The translations under genes and the position numbers were made by a program. Shown piece by piece: positions 51,993 through 59,442 of a stretch of DNA of 64,000 nucleotides. Numbering within the stretch: position 1 is the first letter of the stretch; the number at the start of each line of letters is the position of its first letter. Origin of the DNA: Halovenus amylolytica (GTDB lineage Archaea > Halobacteriota > Halobacteria > Halobacteriales > Haloarculaceae); assembly GCA_004015825.1 (NCBI GenBank), contig SAYS01000018.1, positions 58,868-122,867 of the forward strand. The letters are read 5' to 3'. The notes below the pieces were generated by a model, which worked only from the letters and a program-made list of their open reading frames with translations, had not been told where the DNA came from and made no database searches.

Positions 51993-52508
51993 ATGAGTTC
52001 CGACGACGTTGGAGAGGCGGCGGCTGTACTCGCCCGGATCGTCGCGAACGCGACCGACACCGATCTGGGGTCGCTGGGTGGGGAGACGACCCTCTTTGGA
52101 CGAGAGACGCCGCCGATGCCGACCGACCGCGTGCCGGATATTCTTGCGGGCGCGGATGCCTTGGTGGGCGTCGTGCCACGACTCGACCAGTCACTGCTCG
52201 GTGCGCTTCGCGACCGCGAGACGGACCTGACGGCGCGGATTGTCGTCACCGGGCAGGCACGCGAGCAGCTCACCGGCCCGACGCGACTGGCTGCACGCTC
52301 GATCCTCGAAGAACGCGATGTAGACCTCTACGCACACGAGGGCGACTCGCCGGTCGGGGTGTTGCTCGTCGACGAACGCGCGCTGGTCGGACTGTTCGAT
52401 GACAGGGGCCTCGCCGCCGCGATGGTTACCGACGCACCGGCGGTCCGTGAGTGGGCCGTCGAAACCTGTGAGCGCTACCGCGACGCCTCGGAGATGTTGT
52501 TCGACTGA
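51993..52508 (+). CDS. FilR1-like regulator effector domain without HTH
   Basis: A 171-residue protein resembling the C-terminal effector domain of haloarchaeal FilR1-type winged-helix regulators (DALVGVVPRLDQSLLGALRD ... GVLLVDERALVGLFDDRGL). The usual N-terminal DNA-binding domain is absent. It begins just after the integrase remnant, so it may be a regulator cut by the insertion, or a natural stand-alone domain. The start is uncertain (51918 or 51993). Confidence 0.6.
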   Translation: MSSDDVGEAAAVLARIVANATDTDLGSLGGETTLFGRETPPMPTDRVPDILAGADALVGVVPRLDQSLLGALRDRETDLTARIVVTGQAREQLTGPTRLAARSILEERDVDLYAHEGDSPVGVLLVDERALVGLFDDRGLAAAMVTDAPAVREWAVETCERYRDASEMLFD

Positions 52509-52655
52509 CTGATCTGGTGACGGGAGGCTGTGTCTCGTCTCCCATGGTGGGTGCAGACAGCCCGCTGAACAGACCGAAACGCAAATGGACTTTATCAGGC
52601 AACCGAGTTACAACAGATTAGTGGAAAATATTTAGTCGAGCCAACCTAAAATTAA

Positions 52656-53228
52656 ATGATGGTCCGCATTAGCAACATCGTTATGCGGGTACTACAGGAG
52701 TCGGGAATTCTGGATTCGGTCGTCGGTACGATTACTGACTACCGCAAGTATGCAGAAAACGAATACTACAGGCACAGGATACAGGAGACTGCCGAGACTG
52801 TTGGCCCTGGTCTGTACGTCGATGGCGAAACCCACGTCAACGCGAAGACGAAAATCGGGAAGGGCGCCCATTTCCACGGGCTAAATATTCGGAGGGAAGG
52901 TCCAGTCACGATCGGCGATAACTTCCACGCCGGAGATGGCTGTGAGATTATCACTGCAACCCACAACTACGACTATGGCGAGGCAATCCCCTACGACGAT
53001 AGCTTCGTCGTCGACGAAGTGATCATCGAAGACAACGTGTGGTTCGGTATCAACGTTACCGTCCTTCCGGGGGTGACGATTGGTGAGGGTGCGATAATCC
53101 AGGCAGGATCTGTCGTCGTCGACGACATCCCTGCGAGGGCGATCGCTGGTGGGCATCCGGCGAGAGTGTTCAAGCGACGAGACAGGGAACACTACGAGCG
53201 GCTCAAAGTTGCGGGCAAATTCAAATAA
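52656..53228 (+). CDS. Hexapeptide-repeat acetyltransferase (MaaT/WbbJ-like)
   Basis: A 190-residue left-handed beta-helix acyltransferase. It has typical turns (VNAKTKIGKGAHF, VTIGDNFHAGDGC, VIIEDNVWFGINVTVLPGV, IGEGAIIQAGSVV), a TATHNYDY segment bearing the likely catalytic His, and a C-terminal GGHPARVFKRR. Such enzymes acetylate sugars in surface polysaccharides. The gene stands alone in AT-richer surroundings, with a TATA-like ATATTTAGT about 25 bases upstream, which hints at recent transfer. Confidence 0.85.
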   Translation: MMVRISNIVMRVLQESGILDSVVGTITDYRKYAENEYYRHRIQETAETVGPGLYVDGETHVNAKTKIGKGAHFHGLNIRREGPVTIGDNFHAGDGCEIITATHNYDYGEAIPYDDSFVVDEVIIEDNVWFGINVTVLPGVTIGEGAIIQAGSVVVDDIPARAIAGGHPARVFKRRDREHYERLKVAGKFK

Positions 53229-53252
53229 CGCCGCTCGTCGACGCGGAAAATC

Positions 53253-53798
53253 TCACTCTCGTGGGGAGTCTACAACCTCCTGCACGCCGATCCAGTTCGA
53301 AATGGTTCCCGAAGGACCGTCGATCGGGAGGAGCGAGACACGGTTTCTGAACTGGGTGCCGTCTTTCCGGTAGTTTTGCAGTTCGACAGTCACGGCCTCC
53401 CAGATATCGATCGCCTCGCGCAGATCCGCCACGGGGGCGTCTTCGGTTGCCGGCCCCTGGAGCAGTCGGAGATTCTCGCCACGGACCTCCGACAACGAGT
53501 AGCCAGTCATCTCCCGGAACGTCCGGTTGGCGTAGATGATCGGATTGTCCTGGAACGCCGGTCCGGAGAGTGCGAGTCCGAACGGCGCGTCGTCGAGGAT
53601 CCACAGCCGCCAGACGAGTTCCTGCTCGTATGCATCGAGTGTCTCGAATCCTGCGAATTCTTCGGGGCCGTCGAACGCTGCCGGCTCGTCTGCTCGGTCG
53701 AGTCGGTCTGGCGCGCTGTCGGAGAGGTCGACGGCTTCTGTTCGAAACACCGTCAGACCAGCCTGGAGTGTGTCGGTAATCGCATCTCTGTCAGCCAT
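53253..53798 (-). CDS. LOV-like PAS domain protein lacking the flavin cysteine
   Basis: A 181-residue protein with a ~70-residue N-terminal part. A PAS core follows (about 70-180: APFGLALSGPAFQDNPIIYA, FREMTGYSLSEVRGENLRLL). The pattern after the helix matches LOV domains (GxNCRFLQ), but Leu110 replaces the photo-reactive Cys in GENLRLLQG. The domain could bind flavin without forming an adduct. It has no output domain, so it may act as a short LOV-type modulator. ATG 53798 is preferred over 53834. Confidence 0.75.
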   Translation of the reverse strand: MADRDAITDTLQAGLTVFRTEAVDLSDSAPDRLDRADEPAAFDGPEEFAGFETLDAYEQELVWRLWILDDAPFGLALSGPAFQDNPIIYANRTFREMTGYSLSEVRGENLRLLQGPATEDAPVADLREAIDIWEAVTVELQNYRKDGTQFRNRVSLLPIDGPSGTISNWIGVQEVVDSPRE

Positions 53799-53864
53799 CA
53801 GTATCGTGTTGGCGACTATTGGGACAATCGACACATACCTCTGTTGTCCCGGATTGCTGGGACC

Positions 53865-54557
53865 TCACTCCTCGGGCGCCCCGGGTTCGACTCCCTGCAT
53901 CAGTGAGCGAATGCGCCCACCCTCGCCAAACAGGAGCTCCGGATAGACGCCGACAGTCACCAGAAAGTCGCCTCCCATCTCGGTGGCTTCGCTGACGTAC
54001 AGATTGAGTTTGATCGGACTCCCGTCGTAGCCTGCGTCGGCTCTGAATTTCGTCGCTGTCGTCTGCTCGCCGTCGATCGTGACCGAGCGTTCGTCCTCTT
54101 GCTGGAGGTTCTCGATACCCAGAAACTGGTCCTGGATCATCGTCGCGAGCTCCGTCGTCGACATCTTTTCGACCGGGTTGAACTCCCGGCCGAGCACGGT
54201 GACCTGTGGTGTCGTCACGGCGGCGAAGATTGCACCGACCCGTTCGCCGAGCGGGCCGAGGTTGACGGTTCGATCGTAGGTCGTGAGTTTGTTCGTTACC
54301 TCCACTGTCCGGCTCTGCCCGCCGGCGCTGAACTCCTCCTCGGTGACCTCTTCGGTGAGCCCGTCGAAGCTGTAGCCTGTCTCGTCGAGAACAGGCTGGC
54401 TAACCCGCGAGGGACTGGCCTCGAAGGTGGCCGGCCCACCGCCGATGATATCGAGGCAGCCGGCGAGACTCGCCACTCCAGACACCGCACCGACAGCCGC
54501 GAGATAGGCCCGACGTGATGTCACTCTCCTACCACAACTGATGGCGAACAGCGACAT
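53865..54557 (-). CDS. Tat-type lipoprotein (DUF6517-like)
   Basis: A 230-residue exported lipoprotein. It has a twin-arginine signal (GRRVTSRRAYLAA), hydrophobic stretch and lipobox LAGC. The mature part contains ETGYSFDGLTEEVTEEEFSA and GAIFAAVTTPQVTVLGREFN, recalling the haloarchaeal DUF6517 family, role unknown. The start at 54557 is favoured over 54602 because it leaves a normal signal peptide. Confidence 0.75.
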   Translation of the reverse strand: MSLFAISCGRRVTSRRAYLAAVGAVSGVASLAGCLDIIGGGPATFEASPSRVSQPVLDETGYSFDGLTEEVTEEEFSAGGQSRTVEVTNKLTTYDRTVNLGPLGERVGAIFAAVTTPQVTVLGREFNPVEKMSTTELATMIQDQFLGIENLQQEDERSVTIDGEQTTATKFRADAGYDGSPIKLNLYVSEATEMGGDFLVTVGVYPELLFGEGGRIRSLMQGVEPGAPEE

Positions 54558-54646
54558 AGCCCTTGTGCCAGCCGTAGACCCAATCTCATGCCGAACGGTC
54601 ACATACTACCCGCACGCTTTTTTACATATCATCCGACATTGCAGCC

Positions 54647-55528
54647 ATGTCCCGTCGGTTCGCCATCGTCGACGTGTTCGCCCGTCAGAAGTACGCCGGT
54701 AACCAGCTCGGTGTCGTCACCGACGCCACAGACCTCACTACCGAAGAGATGCAGGCGATTGCAGCCGAAATCGATTACTCGGAGACAACCTTCGTTACTG
54801 GCGAGCCAGCGGGAGGCGGGTGGCCGGTTCGGATTTTCACGCCGACCGAAGAGCTCCCCTTCGCCGGCCATCCGACACTCGGCACCGCGGCGGTGATCCG
54901 CGATCAGCTCGCCGACGGCCAGCCGGCGTCGGTCACACTCGACCTCCCGGTGGGCCAGATCCCGGTCGACGTCCGCGAGCGCGACGGCCGGGAGACGCTC
55001 TGGATGAAACAGAACGACCCCGAGTTCGGCGACCAGATCGCCCCCGAAGAGGCCGCACGCGTGCTCGGACTCGATCCCGGCCAGATCGCCTCTACCTATC
55101 CTGTCCAGGCCGTCTCGACCGGTCTGCCTGCGATCGTCGTCCCGCTGGTCGACCGCGGGGCGCTCGAAACGATCGATCTCGACCGGCAGGCGTACGACGA
55201 CCTCGTCGGAGACCGCGAGGCGAAGCTCGTCCACGCCTTCTGTGCGGACCCGCGCGAGGCCGACCACGACGTCGCGGCCCGCATGTTCGCACCCTACTAC
55301 GGCGTGCCCGAAGATCCCGCGACTGGCTCCGCCAACGGCTGTCTGGCTGGCTATCTCTCCCACCACGAGTATTTCGGGTCGAGTACCGTCGACGTTCGCG
55401 TCGAGCAGGGCTACGAGATGGGACGCCCATCGTTACTTTATCTCGAAGCAGACCGGGCTGTCTCGGGGGAAATCGACGTCGAGGTCGGTGGGAGTGTCGT
55501 TCCCGTCGCGCGTGGCGAGTTGCTCTGA
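54647..55528 (+). CDS. PhzF family isomerase-like protein
   Basis: A 293-residue protein of the PhzF/YddE (diaminopimelate-epimerase fold) family. It starts FAIVDVFARQKYAGNQLGVV and carries the likely catalytic Glu46 in DYSETTFV. The second-domain segment DPATGSANGCLAGYL is typical. Members catalyse isomerisation or epimerisation, and most have unknown substrates. A TATA-like TTTTTTACATAT lies about 30 bases upstream, giving a leaderless start. Confidence 0.9.
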   Translation: MSRRFAIVDVFARQKYAGNQLGVVTDATDLTTEEMQAIAAEIDYSETTFVTGEPAGGGWPVRIFTPTEELPFAGHPTLGTAAVIRDQLADGQPASVTLDLPVGQIPVDVRERDGRETLWMKQNDPEFGDQIAPEEAARVLGLDPGQIASTYPVQAVSTGLPAIVVPLVDRGALETIDLDRQAYDDLVGDREAKLVHAFCADPREADHDVAARMFAPYYGVPEDPATGSANGCLAGYLSHHEYFGSSTVDVRVEQGYEMGRPSLLYLEADRAVSGEIDVEVGGSVVPVARGELL

Positions 55529-55594
55529 GCGGTCGACTGCTGCGTCTTCGCCGCAACCGACGAGTCTTTGCACTTCTCGCCCAACGTAGTGGTG

Positions 55595-56410
55595 ATGTCC
55601 GTTAGCCTCTCCAGGGACGTTCTCTTTCAGTACTACCGCTTTTCGCTGTACAACTCCCCGTTTCCCGCCCACGACGAGGGCTGTGCGATCGATCTCTACC
55701 CCGAGACCGAGACGGCCCCATCGCCCGTCGCTGGCAAGGTCGACGACACGCGGACAGTCACAGCGCCTTCGAAACCCTACGCAGCCGAGCACGACCATCT
55801 CATCCTGATCGATACGGGTACACACGTTGCCCGGATTCTCCACGTCGATCCGAGCGTCGAGACAGGGGATCGCGTCGAAGTGGGAGACTCGCTCGGCGAA
55901 CTCGTCAGGGCCGGCTTTTTCGCCCCCTGGGTGCCCAACCACGTCCATCTCGGCTTCCGGGAGTACGACGCCAACCCCTACCGAGCCTCGGGTTCGCTTC
56001 CAGTGTCGGTCGAGCCGTCTGTCAGACCAGTTTCGTGGGACGGCACCGGGACGGTCGTCGACGCGGGCGAAACGTGGGTTCGGCTCGACGAGCCGACCCA
56101 CCCCGACCCAGCTGAGTACTTCGTCGGACTGGACAGCGACGGCGGTGTTCTCGACGGTGGCTTCCCGCACTACGACGGCGGTGGCCTCCTGGGTGAGGGT
56201 GAGCAGGCTGTACTCGCAGGCGCCACCGTGGGGACCGTTTCCGGTCGAACGGTCACCTGGGACGACTGCAGAGTCTCTGCAAACGGCACTCCCGTGACTG
56301 GAGTTGCGCTGTTCTGTGCACGCGACCAGTTCGGGATCAAACTCGTCGGCCGCGAGATCGATCTGGCGGTCGGCGACGCTGTCGAGGTGACGGTCAGTAC
56401 TCCAACGTGA
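55595..56410 (+). CDS. M23 peptidase-like protein without signal peptide
   Basis: A 271-residue soluble protein. The segment FPAHDEGCAIDLYP (H26, D33) followed by HVDPSVETGDRVEVGDSLGEL and PNHVHLGFRE (H116, H118) follows the zinc-site and beta-barrel order of M23/LytM endopeptidases. The C-terminal ~130 residues are an unrecognised beta-rich domain. No signal peptide is visible, and haloarchaea have no murein, so another substrate or a non-enzymatic use is likely. ATG 55595 gives the better start than 55568. Confidence 0.65.
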   Translation: MSVSLSRDVLFQYYRFSLYNSPFPAHDEGCAIDLYPETETAPSPVAGKVDDTRTVTAPSKPYAAEHDHLILIDTGTHVARILHVDPSVETGDRVEVGDSLGELVRAGFFAPWVPNHVHLGFREYDANPYRASGSLPVSVEPSVRPVSWDGTGTVVDAGETWVRLDEPTHPDPAEYFVGLDSDGGVLDGGFPHYDGGGLLGEGEQAVLAGATVGTVSGRTVTWDDCRVSANGTPVTGVALFCARDQFGIKLVGREIDLAVGDAVEVTVSTPT

Positions 56411-56465
56411 CGATCAGCACTCTCGACTTCGATGCGGTATAGACACAGAGATTTCTGTTTCACGA

Positions 56466-57449
56466 CTACGTGTCGGTTCCGACGAGTGCAAACTCCGTCC
56501 CGATCCCGTGTTCGCTCGCGTGCTCGTAGATGACGTGTGCCGCAGCCACGTCCTGAATCGCCAGTCCGGTCGAGTCGAAGACTGTCACTCCATCACTGGT
56601 CCGACCAGTGACGTCGCCGGCGACGATATCACCCAGTTCACCGTGGATATCGCTGTCGTCGAGCAGGCCCGCTTCCCACGGGACGTTGATCTCACCGGAG
56701 TGAGTACACTGCTCGTAGTCGTCGATCACGATCGTTGCCGTCGTGAGTATCTCGTCTGCGATCTCGTGTTTGCCGGGTGCGTCGGCCCCCATCGCGTTGA
56801 TGTGAGTGTTCTCACCGGCTTCGTGGACGATCGGCTCACGGACGGGCGTGGTTGTCGAGACAATATCAGCGCGTGCGGTCTCTGCAATCGACGTTCCGCG
56901 GACGTCGAACTCGTCGCCGAACGCCTCTTTGAACGCCTGAATTGCCTCATCCCGGACATCGCTTACGAGTACCTCCTGAATATCTCGGACCTGGGAGATC
57001 GCTTCGAGCTGGGTGTCGGCCTGGATGCCAGCGCCGACGAGTCCGAGCGTCGTGGCGTCCTCGGGTGCGAGATACCGGGTCGCGACGGCCGCTGCTGCGC
57101 CGGTCCGGAGTCGCGTGAGCCCAGTCCCATCGAGCAATGCGAGTGGAAACGCTGTTTCGGGATCGGAGTAGATCATCGTCCCCATCACCGTCGGCAGGTC
57201 GTGGTTGTCGGGGTTGTCGGCGTGTGAGTTGACCCACTTGATGCCCGCCGCTTCCCAGTCGTCGGCGTGGATGTAGGCCGGCATCGACCGGAAGTCGCCG
57301 TTGTACTGCGCCAGATCGATGTAGGATTTGGCCGGCATCTGCGTGTCACCACGGCCGTAGGCACCGAATGCCGACTCGACGGCATCGATTACCTCGCCCA
57401 TCTCCGTGCTGGCTGTGACATCGTCCGGATCGAGAAGCAGCGTCTCCAT
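56466..57449 (-). CDS. Ornithine cyclodeaminase/alanine dehydrogenase family enzyme
   Basis: A 327-residue NAD(P)-dependent enzyme of the mu-crystallin family. It has GIKWVNSHADNPD (substrate-site Lys), LDGTGLTRLRTGAAAAVATRYL, the Rossmann LGLVGAGIQADTQL and NAMGADAPGKHEI. Archaeal members act as alanine dehydrogenases and relatives as ornithine cyclodeaminases, so the substrate is uncertain. A TATA-like AATTATAAG about 30 bases upstream supports the ATG at 57449. Confidence 0.85.
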   Translation of the reverse strand: METLLLDPDDVTASTEMGEVIDAVESAFGAYGRGDTQMPAKSYIDLAQYNGDFRSMPAYIHADDWEAAGIKWVNSHADNPDNHDLPTVMGTMIYSDPETAFPLALLDGTGLTRLRTGAAAAVATRYLAPEDATTLGLVGAGIQADTQLEAISQVRDIQEVLVSDVRDEAIQAFKEAFGDEFDVRGTSIAETARADIVSTTTPVREPIVHEAGENTHINAMGADAPGKHEIADEILTTATIVIDDYEQCTHSGEINVPWEAGLLDDSDIHGELGDIVAGDVTGRTSDGVTVFDSTGLAIQDVAAAHVIYEHASEHGIGTEFALVGTDT

Positions 57450-57579
57450 GAGTGGAGTTTTCGGGAGGAGTCACTTATAATTGGGCTGGGAGTCGGTGGG
57501 TGGTGTGGTGTACTTGCGAGAATGGGACCGTGACTAACAGGAAAGCCCCAACAGTAGGTGAGTCAGCATTACCGCCTCA

Positions 57580-57685
57580 AACAACAAGAAAGGGGCCGTC
57601 CGCTTGGTCCATCCCGGCCGACGCAAGCACCGACGGAGCGCAGCGAGGCCCGGATGGTCAAGCGGACTGGGGCTTTCTTGCTGTT
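57580..57685. repeat. Palindromic element E2 (AACAGCAAGAAAGC family)
   Basis: The arms AACAACAAGAAAG and CTTTCTTGCTGTT bound a 106-base imperfect palindrome whose inner arms are GTCCGCTTGGTCCATCC and GGATGGTCAAGCGGAC. A solitary related arm (AACAGGAAAGCCCC) lies upstream near 57535-57550. The 381-base gap 57450-57830 holds this element, the 80-bp palindrome and no gene. Confidence 0.75.
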
Positions 57686-57738
57686 CGAAGCAGTTCTCTC
57701 ACCGGTTCGAACTGAAAGACACAGTACAACAGTAACTC

Positions 57739-57818
57739 ATACTGGTGGCTGTAAGAAACTGAAGAATTGCGCCACCCCGGGGTGGCGCATATCTTTACGA
57801 ATTTACAGCCACCAGTAT
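57739..57818. repeat. 80-bp palindromic element, copy B
   Basis: Reverse-complemented, it matches copy A at 75 of 80 bases. Two adjacent bases differ in each outer arm so that pairing is kept (GGTGGC/GCCACC instead of GCCGGC/GCCGGC), and the central GCGCCACCCCGGGGTGGCGC is a perfect palindrome. Confidence 0.85.
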
Positions 57819-57830
57819 CAAAAACCTCAG

Positions 57831-58838
57831 TCAGATCGCACGCTCGACGGCCGCAATCGCCTCCTCGATATCCTCGTCGGAGATGTCCCAGTGCGTACAG
57901 AACCGGATCGTCCGCTCGGCGAAGGGCACACCCAGCACCCCCTCGTTCTCACAGTCATCCAGCACAGCCTCAGCATCCCGTTCGGTGTGCACGAGTACGA
58001 TATTCGTCTCCGGTGAATCGACCGAGAGCCCATCGATCCCCGCCAGTCCGTCGGCGAGCCGTTCGGCGCGACGGTGATCCTCCCCGAGTCGCTCCCGATT
58101 TTCGAGCGCACGAACACCAGGCGCGGCGATCATTCCCGCCTGGCGCATCCCACCGCCGAACAGCTTTCTGATCCGGCGAGCCTCCTCGACGACCGACTCG
58201 GGACCGGCGAGCATCGACCCCACTGGCGCACCCAGCCCCTTCGAGAGACAGCACATCACCGTATCGACTGGCGCGACAAACTCCGAGGCAGGACAGTCCT
58301 GCGCGACGGCCGCGTTGAACAGACGCGCGCCGTCGAGGTGGACCGAGACGCCGAGGTCGTGGGCAGCCTCCGCCGTGGCTTCGATCTCCGCCGGCGCGAG
58401 TGCGACCCCGCCCTTGCTGTTGTGGGTGTTTTCGAGTGTCACCAGCCCAGTGCCGGGCCGGTGCCCATCTTCCGCCACATACCCCTCCCGGACTTGCGCG
58501 GGCGAGATCGCGCCGCGCTCGCCGCCGTCGATGGTTCGGGGCTGAACTTCGGCGTGCTGGGCCAGCCCTGCGAGTTCCCACTTGTAGATGTGACTCTCTC
58601 GTTCGCAGAGCACCTCCTGGCCGCGTTCTGTATGCACGCGGCCGGCGATCTGGTTACCCATCGTCCCCGACGGAACGAACAGGCTGGCCTCCGTGCCGAG
58701 AACGTTGGCCACGCGCTCTTGCAGGTCGTTGACTGTCGGATCCTCGCGGTAGACATCGTCGCCGACTGGGGCGTCCCGGGCAGCCTCGCGCATCTCCTCG
58801 CTGGGTCTGGTGACAGTATCGCTGCGCAGATCGATCAT
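57831..58838 (-). CDS. Threonine aldolase (low-specificity type)
   Basis: A 335-residue fold-type I PLP enzyme cleaving threonine or allo-threonine to glycine and acetaldehyde. It starts MIDLRSDTVTRPSEEM, has GDDVYREDPTVNDLQ and HLDGARLFNAAV, and the PLP lysine lies in CLSKGLGAPVGS. An ATG two codons upstream (58844) is an equal alternative start. Together with glyA and the threonine-synthase-like gene it could shape glycine and threonine pools. Confidence 0.92.
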   Translation of the reverse strand: MIDLRSDTVTRPSEEMREAARDAPVGDDVYREDPTVNDLQERVANVLGTEASLFVPSGTMGNQIAGRVHTERGQEVLCERESHIYKWELAGLAQHAEVQPRTIDGGERGAISPAQVREGYVAEDGHRPGTGLVTLENTHNSKGGVALAPAEIEATAEAAHDLGVSVHLDGARLFNAAVAQDCPASEFVAPVDTVMCCLSKGLGAPVGSMLAGPESVVEEARRIRKLFGGGMRQAGMIAAPGVRALENRERLGEDHRRAERLADGLAGIDGLSVDSPETNIVLVHTERDAEAVLDDCENEGVLGVPFAERTIRFCTHWDISDEDIEEAIAAVERAI

Positions 58839-58893
58839 ATCCACGTTACTCGCTGGGAGAACAAAACATCAGAGGGCGACCACAACTTTCCAG

Positions 58894-59442
58894 CTATCGC
58901 TCGACGACCAGCAACGCGACGCGCTCACGGACGAGATCCGAAATCCCGCCCTTGGTCACATCCAGTTCAGTCTCGGTAATCTCGAAAAACTCACAGACAG
59001 ACTCGCGGTCGTACTCGCCGAGTACGTCCTTCGCGTCGAGCAACCCCTCGATTTCCGCTGCAGCATTTCGCTCACTTTCCGTCCTCTCGACGCTGCCATC
59101 TTCGCCCCATTCGTCTCCATCCCAGTCGTGTTCGTCGCAATCCACGACACAGATGACGACCGGGCACTCGCCGGTACTGACGCCCATCTCGAAGGCCCGG
59201 TTGATCTGCCGTCGCCCGGCCGCATAGAGCAGGATCTCCACACCACGGTCGTCTGCGATCATCTCGTCGCGAGCCATTGCGCGGGTCGCATTGTCGACTG
59301 CCCGGCGGAGATGGGCGCGGTCGACGACGTAGTTGGCGTCGAAGGCCTGGGCGGTGACACCGTGGCTGTCTGCGATTTCACCCAGCTGCTCGACGAAGGC
59401 CCCGATATCGTCGATCTCCGCGACACCCTCGACGACCTCCAT
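58894..59442 (-). CDS. cgi121: KEOPS complex subunit Cgi121
   Basis: A 182-residue protein matching the CGI-121/TPRKB family, which binds Bud32 and recruits tRNA in the KEOPS complex that makes t6A37. Recognisable parts are ANYVVDRAHLRRAVDNATRA, EILLYAAGRRQINRAFEMGV and a C-terminal ERVALLVVER. Its start shares a base with the hel308 stop, so the two are one operon. Confidence 0.88.
   Translation of the reverse strand: MEVVEGVAEIDDIGAFVEQLGEIADSHGVTAQAFDANYVVDRAHLRRAVDNATRAMARDEMIADDRGVEILLYAAGRRQINRAFEMGVSTGECPVVICVVDCDEHDWDGDEWGEDGSVERTESERNAAAEIEGLLDAKDVLGEYDRESVCEFFEITETELDVTKGGISDLVRERVALLVVER

Noticed and set aside
53876..53895. CGGGTTCGACTCCC resembling a tRNA T-arm
   Set aside because: No acceptor, D or anticodon arms surround it, and it lies inside the coding end of the lipoprotein gene.
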